The translations under genes and the position numbers were made by a program. Under the pieces are notes generated by a model. The model worked only from the letters and a program-made list of their open reading frames with translations. It did not search any database and was not told the origin of the DNA. A stretch of DNA of 64,000 nucleotides from assembly GCA_007258455.2 (NCBI GenBank), contig VDFB02373365.1, positions 218,173,765-218,237,764 on the forward strand, given 5' to 3'. This DNA comes from Sequoia sempervirens (Eukaryota; Streptophyta; Pinopsida; Cupressales; Cupressaceae). This document shows, piece by piece, positions 1 through 10,859 of this stretch (the first letter of the stretch is position 1; every line of letters begins with the position of its first letter).

Positions 1-1944
1 AAAAGAAGGCCTCGCTATAAAGTCCTGGCAACTGTTAGGGTTCCTACCAAAAGTGAAGGCCTCAGCAAGAGCAAGATATGTTCGGCGAAAGGTCTCGCTG
101 AAAGACGGATGTCCCAGTGACAGAAAGGAAAATTGGTAAGATGAAAGGAGCTTGGCATGAGCTCTTGGCGACAAGGGTTTGTACTACCAAAAGAAAGGCT
201 TTCGGCGTGAGAATTACAGGGTCCTAGTGATCAAATACAGACCCACGAAGGGCTCCGAAAAGACATAGGATGATCGATATGACATCTTGCCAAACTTGAA
301 GGGTCACAGTGACAAGAAAAGAATAGAGCTCGATGAAAGAAAAAGTGCTCAGTGGGAGGTCTCACCGAAAGATGGATATCTTAGCGAAGCAAATGAATAT
401 TGGCATAACTAATAATTCCCATTATGACCTCTTGGTGACCAGGACTTGTTTCACCGAAAGCAAACATGAAAATGCATGTCAACGAGAAGCTTTCTCACGG
501 GGTGAGGTCTTGGTGAACCCTCATTGTCTCGCCGACTATGAAAGAGACTTTATCAGAGTGAGAAACGATACTGTCAGAGTGAACAAATATGAACTTAGGA
601 AGGCCTCTCATTGAAACATAGGGTGATCGAAATGACATCTCCCAGATGTCGAAGGGTCATAGCGAAGAGATTTCGGAAGGGGTGGAAAGTCACGACTTTA
701 CTCAGATGCCAAATCAATCATGAATTTCACAAGTTCAACTCAGGACAAGTCAGGGATGGACCTTTCATAGATTTTCTTTGTGTTTTAGGCCTGTTTTAAG
801 ATGAAATAACCTGACATGGCCTTTCCCTGGGTCTAAAACCCTACTCACCCACCATTAGCACATAGGCCAGCTCAAAATTTAGTTGTTTCAACTGCTAAGT
901 CATCACTAGGGTTTACGAATTACTCTCAGGTAAGATTCATCGAAATTCAAATAGACAAACAAGCTCAAAAATCACTTGGAAGATGACAAATAATGCAATA
1001 CAGAACAACCCTAGCACAAAATAAACAAATACACAGGAACCTAAATCCCACAAGCTCTCATAATACCGACGTGCCATTCACAATTCAATTCAAAGTAGAG
1101 CAATCAGACACATAGCATTATAAAGCAACAATTGATCTAAAAACTAGCAAATGCAAAGCTTCAATGGTGTCCACAAAGAACGGACATAGGAATGCACAAG
1201 AAACCATCACCAAATGAGACCAACTCAAATAAAAACACCCAAATCCAACCAAAAGCTCAAAGAAAAAACTCAAAGGATGTAGCTCTCAACTCAGACAATT
1301 TCAAATAATGAGCAAAATGGCACAAAATATCTCAGAAATCAAATAAAATCAAGCCTTCAAAGCACGTACGAAGCCATTAATGCAACTGATAAGATAGTCA
1401 TGAAACCTGGGAGGCCGACAACAGGGTGGAATCCAGGGAAATCTAGCCCATGGAGAAATCTATGAGCACTGAAAATCCTCGAACAACAAGGTCCAACCAA
1501 AAACCAAACAAGATCCGGGAAAATCCGACTAGGGTGGAAAATCCCGAATTAGGGAAAAAGCCTGAAATTCATCCAGAACTTAATATTTTTCAATGAATAA
1601 CCTGGGGAAAAACACTTAGGCAATGAAAAATGAACATTTAAGCACATGCCTAAATATGACAAAACCTCAAAAGGAAAGGGCCAAGAAACCAAAACTGGAG
1701 CGAAAGAGGGTCCCTGCTTTCAGCGGGGCGTGTGTACGAAAACTGCATAACAAATAATGGTGACTTCTACTGGGAAAATGCTCCAGAGCATTTGATGATG
1801 AATAGGAATCAAGAACCCAGAATCTCTGGTTTCAATCTCACCATCAAACAAACAAGTCAAAATGTACGGATTTAGGAAATAAAAACCAAAGGAGAGACCG
1901 AACTTTCCATAAACTAAAAATCCAAGTGTGTGCGCATGAGTTCA
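1..1944 (-). repeat. E1 3' LTR (left end outside window)
   Basis: It matches 15411-17154 from position 1 to about 1750. On the minus strand the LTR would begin with TGAACTC at 1944, directly after a purine tract (1945-1955), so I place its boundary there. The last 190 bases (1754-1944) have no counterpart at the right-hand copy. The LTR is unusually rich in a short motif resembling TCRCCGAAAG and its complement, spaced over its first 700 bases. Open frames here (333-799) are short, not conserved in the other LTR copy and probably meaningless. Confidence 0.75.
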
Positions 1945-1955
1945 TTTCCCTCCTT
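1945..1955 (-). other. E1 polypurine tract
   Basis: On the minus strand this reads AAGGAGGGAAA and is followed at once by TGAACTC, the proposed start of the 3' LTR. A purine run abutting a TG is the expected plus-strand primer arrangement. No better purine run abuts the other possible boundary near 1753. Confidence 0.6.
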
Positions 1956-2030
1956 AAGTTGCTATAGAAAATGAAGTTCAGTCAAATCAAGCTATGTAAA
2001 GATTCTAACTTCAAAATAAACTTGGATAGG

Positions 2031-2133
2031 GCCCGCTGCCAGTCAGGCGTCCATAGCCCCGATGAGGTTATCGATGTGATTCTCTTGAACATAGCTCTAT
2101 TGCCAGCCAGGCATCCATAGCCCCGATAGAGAT
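2031..2133. repeat. 64-bp tandem duplication near the E1 PPT
   Basis: The block TGCCAGTCAGGCGTCCATAG followed by CCCCGAT at about 2037 recurs at about 2101 with two changes, giving two copies of a roughly 64-bp unit. It lies in the untranslated stretch between the integrase gene and the 3' LTR. Confidence 0.7.
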
Positions 2134-2705
2134 ATTCAGGTACCCATGATAAGTTGAATTTATTCTTTTGATATTTAGTATTTCATTTTCTTTCTTTTGA
2201 TATTTCTTTTTCTCTTTACTTTTATTTCAACTTGTAAACAATGAAGTTCACACTTAGGGCTGAGAACCACAGTGGCGCTGAAGGAGAAATAGGATTTTTC
2301 ACTTGACAAAACTTCACAAGGATTCTTAAGATGTAAGATATGTATAAGATTTCAGAGTATTTCAAGTTCAAATCCACACCAGTGACTCATCTTTCTTAAA
2401 TTAAACATTGAGACTATTGGCAATAGCAAAGACTCCAACCATCCTTTCTAGATGCAAGACTAAAGTTCACCAAAGAAATACTTAGAACAATTCCAGATAA
2501 TAATACATTTTCCATGCAAGTGCAACACATCCAGGTGAAAATAGAGAAAACCGCCAAAGAAAAAGCAAAGCAAAAACAACAAAACAAACCAAAAGCAAAC
2601 CTACACTAACCAAAACAAACAAAAACATAGCAGAAAAGGAAACCTACTCTAACTATATACAAGACAAGAGTTGAAAACAGCTCAAGACTAAAAATAATAC
2701 TTCAA
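2134..2705. other. E1 3' untranslated region
   Basis: Non-coding. It contains a T-rich stretch at 2160-2235 and an A/C-rich stretch at 2560-2660. No gene or ordered repeat is visible apart from the duplication just to the left. Confidence 0.5.
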
Positions 2706-2759
2706 ATACTGCCCGTTGACAGGTAGTGGGATATCCTCTCTAGTAAGAGTTTTCAAACG

Positions 2760-3958
2760 GAAAGCATTATCTCCAAGAATTTCTGAAATCTGGTAAGGGA
2801 TGAGCCAAAGTTTATCAAATTTTCCAAGCTCTCCCTTACGGTCATGGGCTTTATCCCAGTAAAGAACAAATCAGAAATCCTAAAAGCTTTAACCTTGGCT
2901 CTTTTATTAAACCATCTCTTGACAACCCCTTGATGTTTAGCAAAGTTTTCCAGGGCTTCGTCTCTCTTTTCCTCAAGGTGTAGTAATTCGGCAAGTCTAA
3001 ACTCGCATTTATCTCCCTCCTCATAATACTCATTAATGAACTAAAGGGTAGGAATTTTCAATTGAATGGGGAACATAGGCTCCAATCCATAAACCAAATG
3101 GTAAGGTGATATCCCTATGGAAGCTTTATGTCTTGTGCGATCTACCCAAAGAGCGAATCTAAGTTGGGTATGCCAGTCCTTCGGGTTTCTTTCTAACAGT
3201 TTGCAGATAATAGTTAGGAGATTTTTGTTGGATGACTCAGCTAAACTGTTGCCCTGAGGGTAATAATTGGATGCAAATCTAATTATAATCCCGTGATCAA
3301 AATCCTAGTTAGAAAATTTTAATGATGAAAACGCAGGACCATTATCACAAACCAGAGACATAGGACATCCAAAATGATTAAGAATACCTGATTCAATGAA
3401 GTTAATTACTACCTCAGAAGTACATTGTTTGCATGCAAGAGCTTCAGTCCATCATGTAAAATAGTTAGTAATGGTAAGAATATACTTATGACCAGCAGAG
3501 GAGGGTGGATTGATGGGGCCAATGAAGTCCTTTCCCCACTATGCAAAAGGTTTTACCTCAAAAACTGGCTAGAGTGGGAGTGTGGCATACTTCTCTCTGG
3601 TGGCTGTAGTCTGGCACACATGGCATGTCCTAACATGGTTGTGTGCATCTTTGAATAGGGTAGGCTAATAGTAACCAGCTCTTAGAATCTGGTTCGCTGT
3701 AGAAGGTGCTGACCCATGGCCTGTACCATATCTGTCATGAAACTCAGACATCACTCTTGTAGATTCTGCCCTTCCTAGGCATCTTAAATACACACCCTCA
3801 TGATTCTTCTTGTACAGGACAACTCCTTTCAACATGAAACTGCCACTCTTTAAGTGCAATGCCCTTCTTTGTAGTGAACTGAGATGATCAGGGCATCTCC
3901 GGGTCAGGAAATAGTGGACAATATCATCATACCACTCTCTTGGAGAAACATCCTCTAA
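2760..3958 (-). pseudogene. int: E1 integrase, degenerate
   Basis: Integrase inserts the retroelement cDNA into the chromosome. Conceptual translation shows the N-terminal zinc-binding region with two His (about 3710-3760) and a C-x2-C pair (about 3615), then the catalytic core. The core carries GKDFIGPI (first Asp), CDNGPAFSS (second Asp) and NSLAESSNK (Glu), so the D,D,E triad is still readable. The familiar HKASIGISPYHLVYG segment and a basic C-terminal part follow. About five in-frame stops interrupt it (for example after the zinc region at 3660 and near 3445, 3310 and 3045), so no protein is made. I see no chromodomain, which fits the Tat group and argues against a chromovirus. Confidence 0.8.
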
Positions 3959-3967
3959 AGTATAAGC

Positions 3968-4460
3968 CTAAGTCATAAGATCAGGGCCTGTCTCTGCCAT
4001 TGTCTGGGTAAGCCCTTGCCCTCTTACCAACTTCATGGGCTGAATTTCCATATCATACTCTTGCAACATGGTTACCCATTTGGCTCTACGCTCTCCCAGT
4101 TCATTCTGTATCAAGAGCAGCTTGACTGCAGGATCAGGAACTATAGCAAAGATCTTATTTCTGAGGATATAATGCCTGAATTTCTTTACCACCCTGACTA
4201 AGGCATAAGCATGCTTTTCCACACTTGGGTATCTCAACTCTACATCCTTCAATGGTGTGCTCATGAATGCTATGGGGTGTTCATTGCCTTGGTCATATTT
4301 CTGAGTTAATATAGAAGCACAAGAGTGGTTAGAAGCAAATGAATATATGTAGAATGGTTTAGCATAATAAGGAATTACTAAAACTAGAGCTTCAACAATA
4401 GCCTTCTTTATCTCTGTGAATGCTTTTTTTTATTTTGCATTCCATTCCACCTTGGCCTCC
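3968..4460 (-). pseudogene. E1 RNase H domain of RT
   Basis: This is the C-terminal RNase H that normally follows RT in Ty3/gypsy Pol and removes the RNA strand of the hybrid. Readable landmarks are HPIAFMSTPL, ELRYPSVEKHAYALV and the KWVTMLQEYDMEI segment, in the family order. The 98-residue run from 4264 to 3968 is open and is joined upstream to RT through a stop near 4458. The beginning of the domain (about 4390-4330) is decayed, with the first catalytic region hard to recognise. It is separate from, and additional to, the plant-type RNase H at 5745-6147. Confidence 0.75.
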
Positions 4461-5275
4461 TACTTTAACATTGCATTCAATGGCTTAACTATTTCTGCAA
4501 ACCCAATGATGAATTTCTTGACAAAATTGATCTTGCCATAGAATGATTTCATTTCTTTTTTACTTGTAGGTGGGGGAATCTTAAGAATGGCTTCTATGCA
4601 TTCTAGATCAATGGAAATTCCATTTTCAAAGATAATATGCCCTAATAATTTACCTTTCGTGACTCCAAAGATGCATTTCTTTGGGTTGAGAGATATCCCA
4701 AACTCTCTACATTTCTGAAAAACTTTGCATAAATATGAGATATGATCACCTCTCTTCTTTGAAAATACTGTCAGGTCATCTATGCAGATGATTATGCACT
4801 TCCCAATTATGTCTTTAAAGGCTATATCCATTGCTCTTTGGAATGTAGCTCCAGCATTAATTAAGCCAAAAGGAATTCTTATATAGGAAAAAGTCCCCCA
4901 CTTGGTGGTGAAAGCAGTCTTGTGTCTATCCTCATACTACAACATGACCTGGTTGTATCCAGAATAACCATCCAAGAAGGACATCATTTGAGATCCATTA
5001 ACGATCTGGAGTACTTCATCTAGTGAGGGCACTGTATAGTTATCTTTTTTTGAAGCTCTGTTTAGGTTCCTGAAATCCACGCATAACCCGATTTCACCAC
5101 TTTTCTTTCATATTGGAACCAAGTTTGCAACTGAAGTTGAATGTCTGACTGGAAATATTATCCTTGTAGACAACAATTTCTGCACTTCTTTCTATATTAT
5201 GGGTTCTAACAAAGCATTGTTAGGCCTTTTCCTTTATCTGAAAGGCTATACTCTTGGATTGAGAGGGATAGTATG
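4460..5275 (-). pseudogene. E1 reverse transcriptase, degenerate
   Basis: The DNA polymerase of the element. Motifs in order: CVDFRNLNRASKKDNY, SFLDGYSGYNQV, KTAFTTKWGTFSYIRIPFGL, the catalytic box as CIDDLTVFS (first residue Cys where Tyr is usual, both Asp kept, near 4770) and SLNPKKCIFGVTKGKLLGH. These are typical of Ty3/gypsy RT and nearest to Tat sequences. The run 4831-4460 is open. Upstream there are stops near 4939, 5110, 5200 and 5235. A stretch resembling the N-terminal RT lead-in lies at about 5300-5275. Confidence 0.85.
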
Positions 5276-5744
5276 AGTTATGATTGATGTATCATAAGTC
5301 TTCAAGTCTTCATAACTCTAGGCTCACATCTGGATATCTACGTAGTGCCTCTAAGATTCCTTGTCTTTCTTCTGGAGTGCACACCTTGCCAATGAGAACA
5401 TTTTTGACATCCTCCTAGGGTCCTACATTATGATTGTCACACTTTCCATTGATGGACTCCCTTTTGGCATCCTGTTCCTGATCTTTGATCTTGTCCAAAT
5501 CAAAGATCCTCTCTAATTGCACCATTCCCCTAGGAATTGTATTGGTCTTCAAATTGATTACCCCTTCAAGGTCTATTTTTGCTTCTTGGAGCTTAGTTTC
5601 ATCAATGATTTGAGAAGAAAAAACATCAGTACTTGTGATAAAATCTAGAATATGCTTATCGTCTTCAAATACCTAGAAGTTGGTAATATTATTAGGTACT
5701 AAGGGTACTGGGGTCAGCTCCATAGTAAACTTCTTTAGTCCCAA
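5276..5744 (-). pseudogene. E1 linker between plant-type RNase H and RT
   Basis: Translation gives an acidic linker with readable stretches such as GVINLKTNTIPRGMVQLERI and CTPEERQGILEALRRYPDVS, leading into the start of RT. At least four stops interrupt it. It has no domain I recognise. Confidence 0.5.
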
Positions 5745-6147
5745 AAGAGATAGGGGCTGCAGAGTACTGGCTTCCTGGGCCAAGGAATCAGCTGTCTGGT
5801 TTTTACTTCATGGAATCAGCTGAATGTTGAAGGTGTCAAATCCTTCAATAAGGTCCCATACTCTATGTCTATAGTTAGTCATCCTTCTGTCATGACAAGA
5901 ATATTGTCTTCTAACCTACTTGACCACTAGCTCGGAATCTCCAAAAACTTGCAAGATTTTAACCTTTTTCTTCAATGCCATTAACAGTCCATGCACCAAG
6001 GCTTCATATTCAAGTACATTGTTCGTACAATGGAATTGGAGTCTCTGAGCAACAAAAAATGTCTTACCTCTTGGACTAATTAGCTCGAAACTAGCTCTAG
6101 CCCCTTGCTTTGATTTAGACCCATTGAATCTCAAAGTCCAACAACCA
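5745..6147 (-). pseudogene. E1 additional plant-type (archaeal-like) RNase H
   Basis: A second RNase H of the type captured by Tat elements. Visible landmarks are WTLRFNGSKSKQGARAS, the strand ending in TNNVLEYEALVHGL, VFGDSELVVK and, after a stop at 5916, a readable C-terminus ending in NQTADSLAQEAS. The family's catalytic residues would be Asp, Glu, Asp, Asp. Here the first is Asn (FNGS where FDGS is usual, a G-to-A type change) and the other three remain. It lies between protease and RT, whereas the Tat elements I know carry it after the RT-RNase H module. Dead copy: one internal stop and one lost catalytic residue. Confidence 0.75.
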
Positions 6148-6780
6148 ACAGCCATAGAGCTCCCTGCTTTTTCACTTGCATTGTTGCCACTGGATAGCTC
6201 TTCAGAAGGCATTACTCTTTCCCTTTTGGGATCTTCTTGGACATTCATGTTATCAATTTTGATTGTAGGAGTTGGGTTGATATGTTTCTGTATTTGTTCC
6301 ATTGCAGCTTGGCATAAGTAGTAATCCAATTCTGAATGTGAAGCATTATGTACCTTACACCAATTGGGAAAAAGTAACTCTTCAAATTTCATTCCTCTTC
6401 CCAACTGAATATGATCTTCAATACACTTTTGGATGAACTCTTGAAATCTGTCTAACAAAGCCAACTGATTTTCTTCTGGATCATCATTACTTTCAGCTAG
6501 TTCACCATTGTTTTTAACTGGTTCCACTAGGGCTTCAACATCACTAGACTTTGTAAGGTCATTGGAAATTGTGTGCAACATAAGGAATTCCTCTGAATCC
6601 AGTTCTTCAAGGGGAGTAGCAAGCATATAGTTACCCATGCTCACCTCTGATATCAGGATTTCGACAAAGGTTTTCTGATATTTTGTAATCATGTACTTCA
6701 TTCTGGACTCTCTCTCAATTCGAATTTGGTTTGGAACTCCTTTCGAGGGAAGCCACATATGTGAGTGATCAATTGAAACA
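6148..6780 (-). pseudogene. E1 linker with Cys/His motif between protease and RNase H
   Basis: An open, acidic stretch continuous with the flanking protease end and RNase H start (one 310-codon open run, 6848-5916). It contains WCKVHNASHSELDYYLC at about 6314-6364, which resembles the Cys/His motif of this element's own Gag (7976-8021). The fourth ligand appears shifted. Function unknown. A zinc-binding role is inferred only from the spacing. Confidence 0.5.
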
Positions 6781-7394
6781 TACCCATTCAAAGCCCTAGT
6801 AAAGTCTCTTCCTAGGATTAAGCCATAGGCATCTGGGATGTCAGCCACTTGTATATTGATAACTTACTAAATCCTAGGATTAGAAGCAATCTGCATATGA
6901 ATCATGTTTAGCTCTCCTACAACATTGACTTTAGTCCTATCCAACTGTGTGACTTTCTTTTGAGAATCAGTAGGGGTAATTCTCATAGCTCTATAGACAC
7001 CAAGGGGCATAACATTGGTTGAGGCACCCGAATCCAACAGACAATTATGTAAATTCTTGCCAAATACGCGTATAGAAATCAAGAATTGGGGTGTTTCTAT
7101 TTTCCCTTGAAATAGAGTTAAGGGAGTATCTACTTGAGCAACTTGAGATTTATCCTTTTCTTTCCCAGTATCTCTAGGGGGCATATGGACTTGCTTATGA
7201 GTTTGGTTTTGTCTCCCTACTGACTGAGAACCAGGTATTCTATTGACATTCTTGCTAACTGGTTTATCTTGTGACATGAAATTTGCATCATAAGAACCTA
7301 AGACTGCATTCCTAATGGATGAAACTCTTAATAGTTCAAATGTAGATAGATTTACCTTCAATTTTTGAAGTTCTTCAGCAACATACATGCCCAA
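6780..7394 (-). pseudogene. E1 aspartic protease
   Basis: Retropepsin-like protease that processes the polyprotein. The active-site signature is LLDSGASTNVMPLGVYRAM (near 7040-6985), followed by a flap-like region. After two adjacent stops at about 6866-6870 the C-terminal signature reads YGLILGRDF (about 6822-6796). The 175-codon open run 7394-6867 also holds the Gag-protease spacer, rich in Gln, Lys and Thr. Apart from the double stop, the fold-defining residues look intact. Confidence 0.8.
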
Positions 7395-8105
7395 CTATTC
7401 TTTGTTTAAATCCGTAGGAGTCTCTTTCGGGTATTCCACCATCTTTTCCTTATTTGCATCATCATTTCTTCCTTTTGGTACATCAACATGTCCTAGATCT
7501 TGAGATAAATATTGCCTGAAAACCGGGGGTAATGAGGGATTGTTACTAGCATTAGGGTCTAGAGGTGTGTTGAAATTATTCAGTGGGATGGAAGTAGTAA
7601 AGGGGCCTCCAGCCTGTGGACGCTTGTGTGGTAGTTCCCTCAAGTCATACTTCTTGACAGGCCTCTGGAAGGTCTGCACTTCTTCAATGCAAGCTTCTTC
7701 TTTGACATAAACCTCTCCCTCATCTCTAGGACCATTGTCATTCACTGGACTCTCATCAAATAATTGTGTCATTTCATCTCCATTGCACTCTTGGTCTGCC
7801 TCATCCTTTAACTGGTCAGATTCTTCTTTGGGTGCATTCTCCTCACTTTGTAGAAAATGAGCATGGTTTAATACTAACACTGGTGAATCATAAGGAATAG
7901 AAGGTACTATTTACTAGAAACTTGTATTGTTCTCCACTTCATACTGAAAGATTGAGGCTATTGTTTGGAACTCTTGACAGTCTAGCTCGGAATGCTGAAT
8001 AATCTTGTGGAGCCTACACCACCCTAATAAAGCAGCCTCAACCAGATATACACTGCTAGGAGGCTTTTCTTGATTAACTGATTGATTGGAAGACTGATTT
8101 ATAGG
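7395..8105 (-). pseudogene. E1 Gag C-terminal region with variant zinc motif and acidic tail
   Basis: Reading leftwards, a variant Cys/His motif of form C-x2-H-x4-H-x4-C (WCRLHKIIQHSELDC, 7976-8021) appears where a Gag zinc knuckle is expected. This variant is common in plant Tat-type Gag. After two stops near 7910 comes an open 161-codon run (7880-7395) rich in Glu, Asp and Pro that leads into the protease with one stop between them. The acidic region has no domain I can name. Confidence 0.6.
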
Positions 8106-9735
8106 TTAACTGACTAGTTGATCCAATGGGGTGGGGACTCCTCCATTGTTGGGCCCTGTGTTCCAGGTCCTATTCTGTCCTGACTGTTGCCTCTTTTTGA
8201 ATCCTTGTCCACCACCTCGGTCAAGGTTCTGACTCGAGGGTTGTCCTTTATCATAGTTTTGTCTTCTATCATTATTATACCCCCTATCATTTTTGTAGCC
8301 TTTATCATTGTTGTAACCTCTGTCATGGTTATATCCTCTTTCATTATTGTATCCTCTATCATTACGTTGCCCTCTATCAAAGTTTTGTCCTTGTAGATTC
8401 TCTCTATTCTGATTAGACTGCATGTTTCTCTGAGTAGCTTGCAACTGACTGTTCTGGTTCCTTAAGTAAGTTACCTCCATATTCAGCTTCTTTATTTTTT
8501 TAGACAATTCATCCAGTCTCTCCTTGTCAGGATTATTGTGCGGAGGATGATTCACATTATTCTGGGAATACCCTACTACAACATTGGCATTTAGTGATTG
8601 GTTTAAGACTTTAGAATTTTGCAGTTATGAAGGATAACTAGCCTAAGGTTGGGTATGCAAGGGTTGATTCAAATTTTGCTGGGGGTAATTCATCATGGAT
8701 AACATTTGTCCCATAGGAGGCCCTGGGTGAGGGACCAAAGGCAACTGAGGTACCTAATTCATGATTGGAGTATGGTTCGCTAGAGCCTAGTTTAGAGTTG
8801 GAACTTGTCTAGGGTGAGCAACGGATCCTAATGAGGGTAAAGGCCTAGACAAATATCTTAAATTAGTGCTAAATTTCACAGCTTCTGCATATGCATCAAG
8901 TAGACTAGCAGGAGGATTATTACTCCACTTCATAAAGGTAGTTGTCAAACTATCAAGTCCCTCAGAATAGACTTCTAGAGCAGTGGGTTCATCAACAACA
9001 TAAGGGGCCTGTAGTTTGGTATAAGCATGATGAAACCTATTGTTGAATGATCCTATAGGCTCAATGACCTCTCTCTTCACATTAGTGAACTAACGGTAAA
9101 GCTCATTGGAACTAATGGGGATTCAAAATTTTTGCAAAAAGGTAGCCTCTAGCTCAGTCCAATGTTGGATAGATCTAGTAGGTAAATGGTTATACCAATA
9201 AAATGCATCTTATCCTAGTGAATAAGGAAATAGTCTACATGCTACATCCTCATGGTTTATCCCTCTATCCTTGAAGCCAGTTTGAAAGATCCTGATGTGT
9301 TCCTCAATGATCCTATTTGGATCATTGACATGGAACTTTGAACAGAAGTATTTAGGGTTTTTGGGCATGACATTGTAAATGGCGAAACTCAATGGAGATG
9401 GGTTGGTTTCCAAGAAAGCCATTGGTGGAGGTGGGGGTGGAAATGGCTGATTTATGACTGGCTGAGGTTATGGACTAGGAATGGCCTCAGACTCAGATGA
9501 ACTTGATGAAGATGAGGATGATGGAGATGTGGGAGGTGGATGGGATGATGATGATGATTCCCTTCTTTTGTTGGTCCTTCTTGACCTAGTAGGGTCTGGT
9601 AATTCCTAAAATTATTCCTCTCCTGGAGCAGATCTTGTTATTCTTCTAAATCTCTCAGGAGAGATGTTCAAAAATTGATCAAACTTGCTTGTTTGGGACC
9701 TCCTAGCGCCAATTCCTGTTGATCATGTTTTCTGC
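8106..9735 (-). pseudogene. gag: E1 Gag capsid region, degenerate
   Basis: Structural protein of the particle. From the right: a Ser- and Pro-rich N-terminus (about 9700-9425, one run of consecutive Ser codons and one of Pro codons), then the plant retrotransposon Gag core, recognisable by DAFYWYNHLP and by the segment around SFNNRFHHAYTKLQ. A Pro/Gln-rich linker follows, then a short coiled coil (LDELSKKIKKLNMEVTYLRN, about 8525-8466) and the DRGYNN repeat region. Stops occur at 9210, 9133, 9090, 8787 and elsewhere. The true start is uncertain. An in-frame lead is readable to about 9735, where TTGTGCAG resembles a 3' splice site. Confidence 0.7.
8256..8375 (-). repeat. 18-bp repeats encoding DRGYNN units in E1 Gag
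   Basis: About seven consecutive 18-bp units, in register with the reading frame, encode variants of Asp-Arg-Gly-Tyr-Asn-Asn. The result is a Gly/Arg/Tyr/Asn-rich low-complexity segment between the coiled coil and the Cys/His motif of Gag. Such composition is typical of RNA-binding disordered segments; that role is inferred. Confidence 0.8.
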
Positions 9736-10801
9736 ACAATAACAACCAGATAGAATATGATATCCTATCTCTCTTGAAAGGTAAATCTCTATCAGCAAGC
9801 CTCAAGAGATAACCCCAAGGTCTTTAATGTTAGGTCTTGACAGTGTATAAACAACTCAGTAACAAAATGTGAAAATGATGGTAATCACAATGGGACCTTA
9901 CTACGAGCAAAATACTGAATCAATTTTATCAGATCTAACAATCTGATGATACTTCATTCCTAGATCTAACCCAAGAATCAAAGAAATAGAAAAAGACAAG
10001 CATTTTGGAGAGATTCCTAAACTTAATACTAAACCTAAGATTAACAATGAAAGTAACCAACACTCGAAATGGACCAATCCTTCATAACTAATCTCTACTC
10101 GACCCAGATAAATCTGCAATCTCACAGAAAATAGTGCAATCTTCTGAGGTGTTAGGATTTTCAAATTATGAATACTCATTCAATAACCCTATTACATTTA
10201 TAATGAATAAATCTTCACAATCGAACTAAGCACACTGAATATGAAGTCCAGGCAAACTTTGCAATGCAACTAACAATCAGTTGGTTGTGAAAAGTATGGA
10301 CTGAAGGATTGCTGCAACATTCAAGTATTAAATTACAAACATTATTGAACCCAAATCTAATCTAAACATTAACCTTCCCAAAGCAATTTTAAAGATAGAA
10401 TAACAAGAACCATGCAAAACAAAAGAAGACAAGTATGGCACCAAATCACAATGTCATTTCTTGTATTCAAATTGTTCACTGTAGCAACAATTCTAGCTTT
10501 CTATTACAATATTTTCTTGAGGGCGATTACTTGCTAACTTACTTCTAACTATTTATGTATTCTAATTACAAATTCTCACTATCTCTAACCTTCAAGCCAT
10601 CTAACCCTTTACAAATGAGGAAAAATTCCCAATATATAGAATTCTTTCAGAAAACCCCGTCGGCTAGGCAAGGGTTTCGTAGTATTAATGGCGCAACCAC
10701 TCGGTCAAGAGAAACCTACGGTCGGTCAAATAGGCATAAATGCACGTTCCATCCAAGTCGGCCTAGGATCCGCAATGTAGTTCAGACCAATTGCATGGGA
10801 A
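9736..10801. other. E1 non-coding gap between ORF1 and gag
   Basis: No coding sequence is recognised in about 1 kb separating ORF1 and gag. The minus strand ends in TTGTGCAG just before the readable Gag lead, resembling a plant intron acceptor. A GC-richer patch lies at 10650-10800. An intron or a spliced leader is possible but unsupported by any transcript. Confidence 0.35.
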
Positions 10802-10859
10802 GATAATAGGGAAGCACAAATCACGTCGTAGCCTATCATTAGCTCCCTTCCCTATTATC
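10802..10859 (-). other. Perfect 13-bp inverted repeat over the ORF1 stop codon
   Basis: GATAATAGGGAAG at 10802-10814 is exactly complementary to 10847-10859, with a 32-base loop. The right arm encodes the last residues of ORF1 and the ORF1 stop (10839-10841) lies in the loop, so the RNA would fold across the end of ORF1. Confidence 0.7.

Noticed and set aside
333..799. Short open frames in the E1 LTR (also 15677-15892)
   Set aside because: The two LTR copies do not keep the same reading, there is no recognisable motif, and they lie in non-coding LTR sequence.
2031..2133. CRISPR-like or other prokaryotic repeats
   Set aside because: Just a two-copy tandem duplication in a plant retroelement UTR. 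No spacer array and no prokaryotic gene in the window.
8187..8396. Plus-strand open frame opposite the DRGYNN repeats
   Set aside because: It is the complement of an in-frame 18-bp repeat, which necessarily leaves the other strand open. The product is low-complexity Ile/Val/Ser.
10555..10806. 83-codon plus-strand open frame between ORF1 and gag of E1
   Set aside because: No motif, opposite strand to the element, and it ends within the hairpin. Probably chance.
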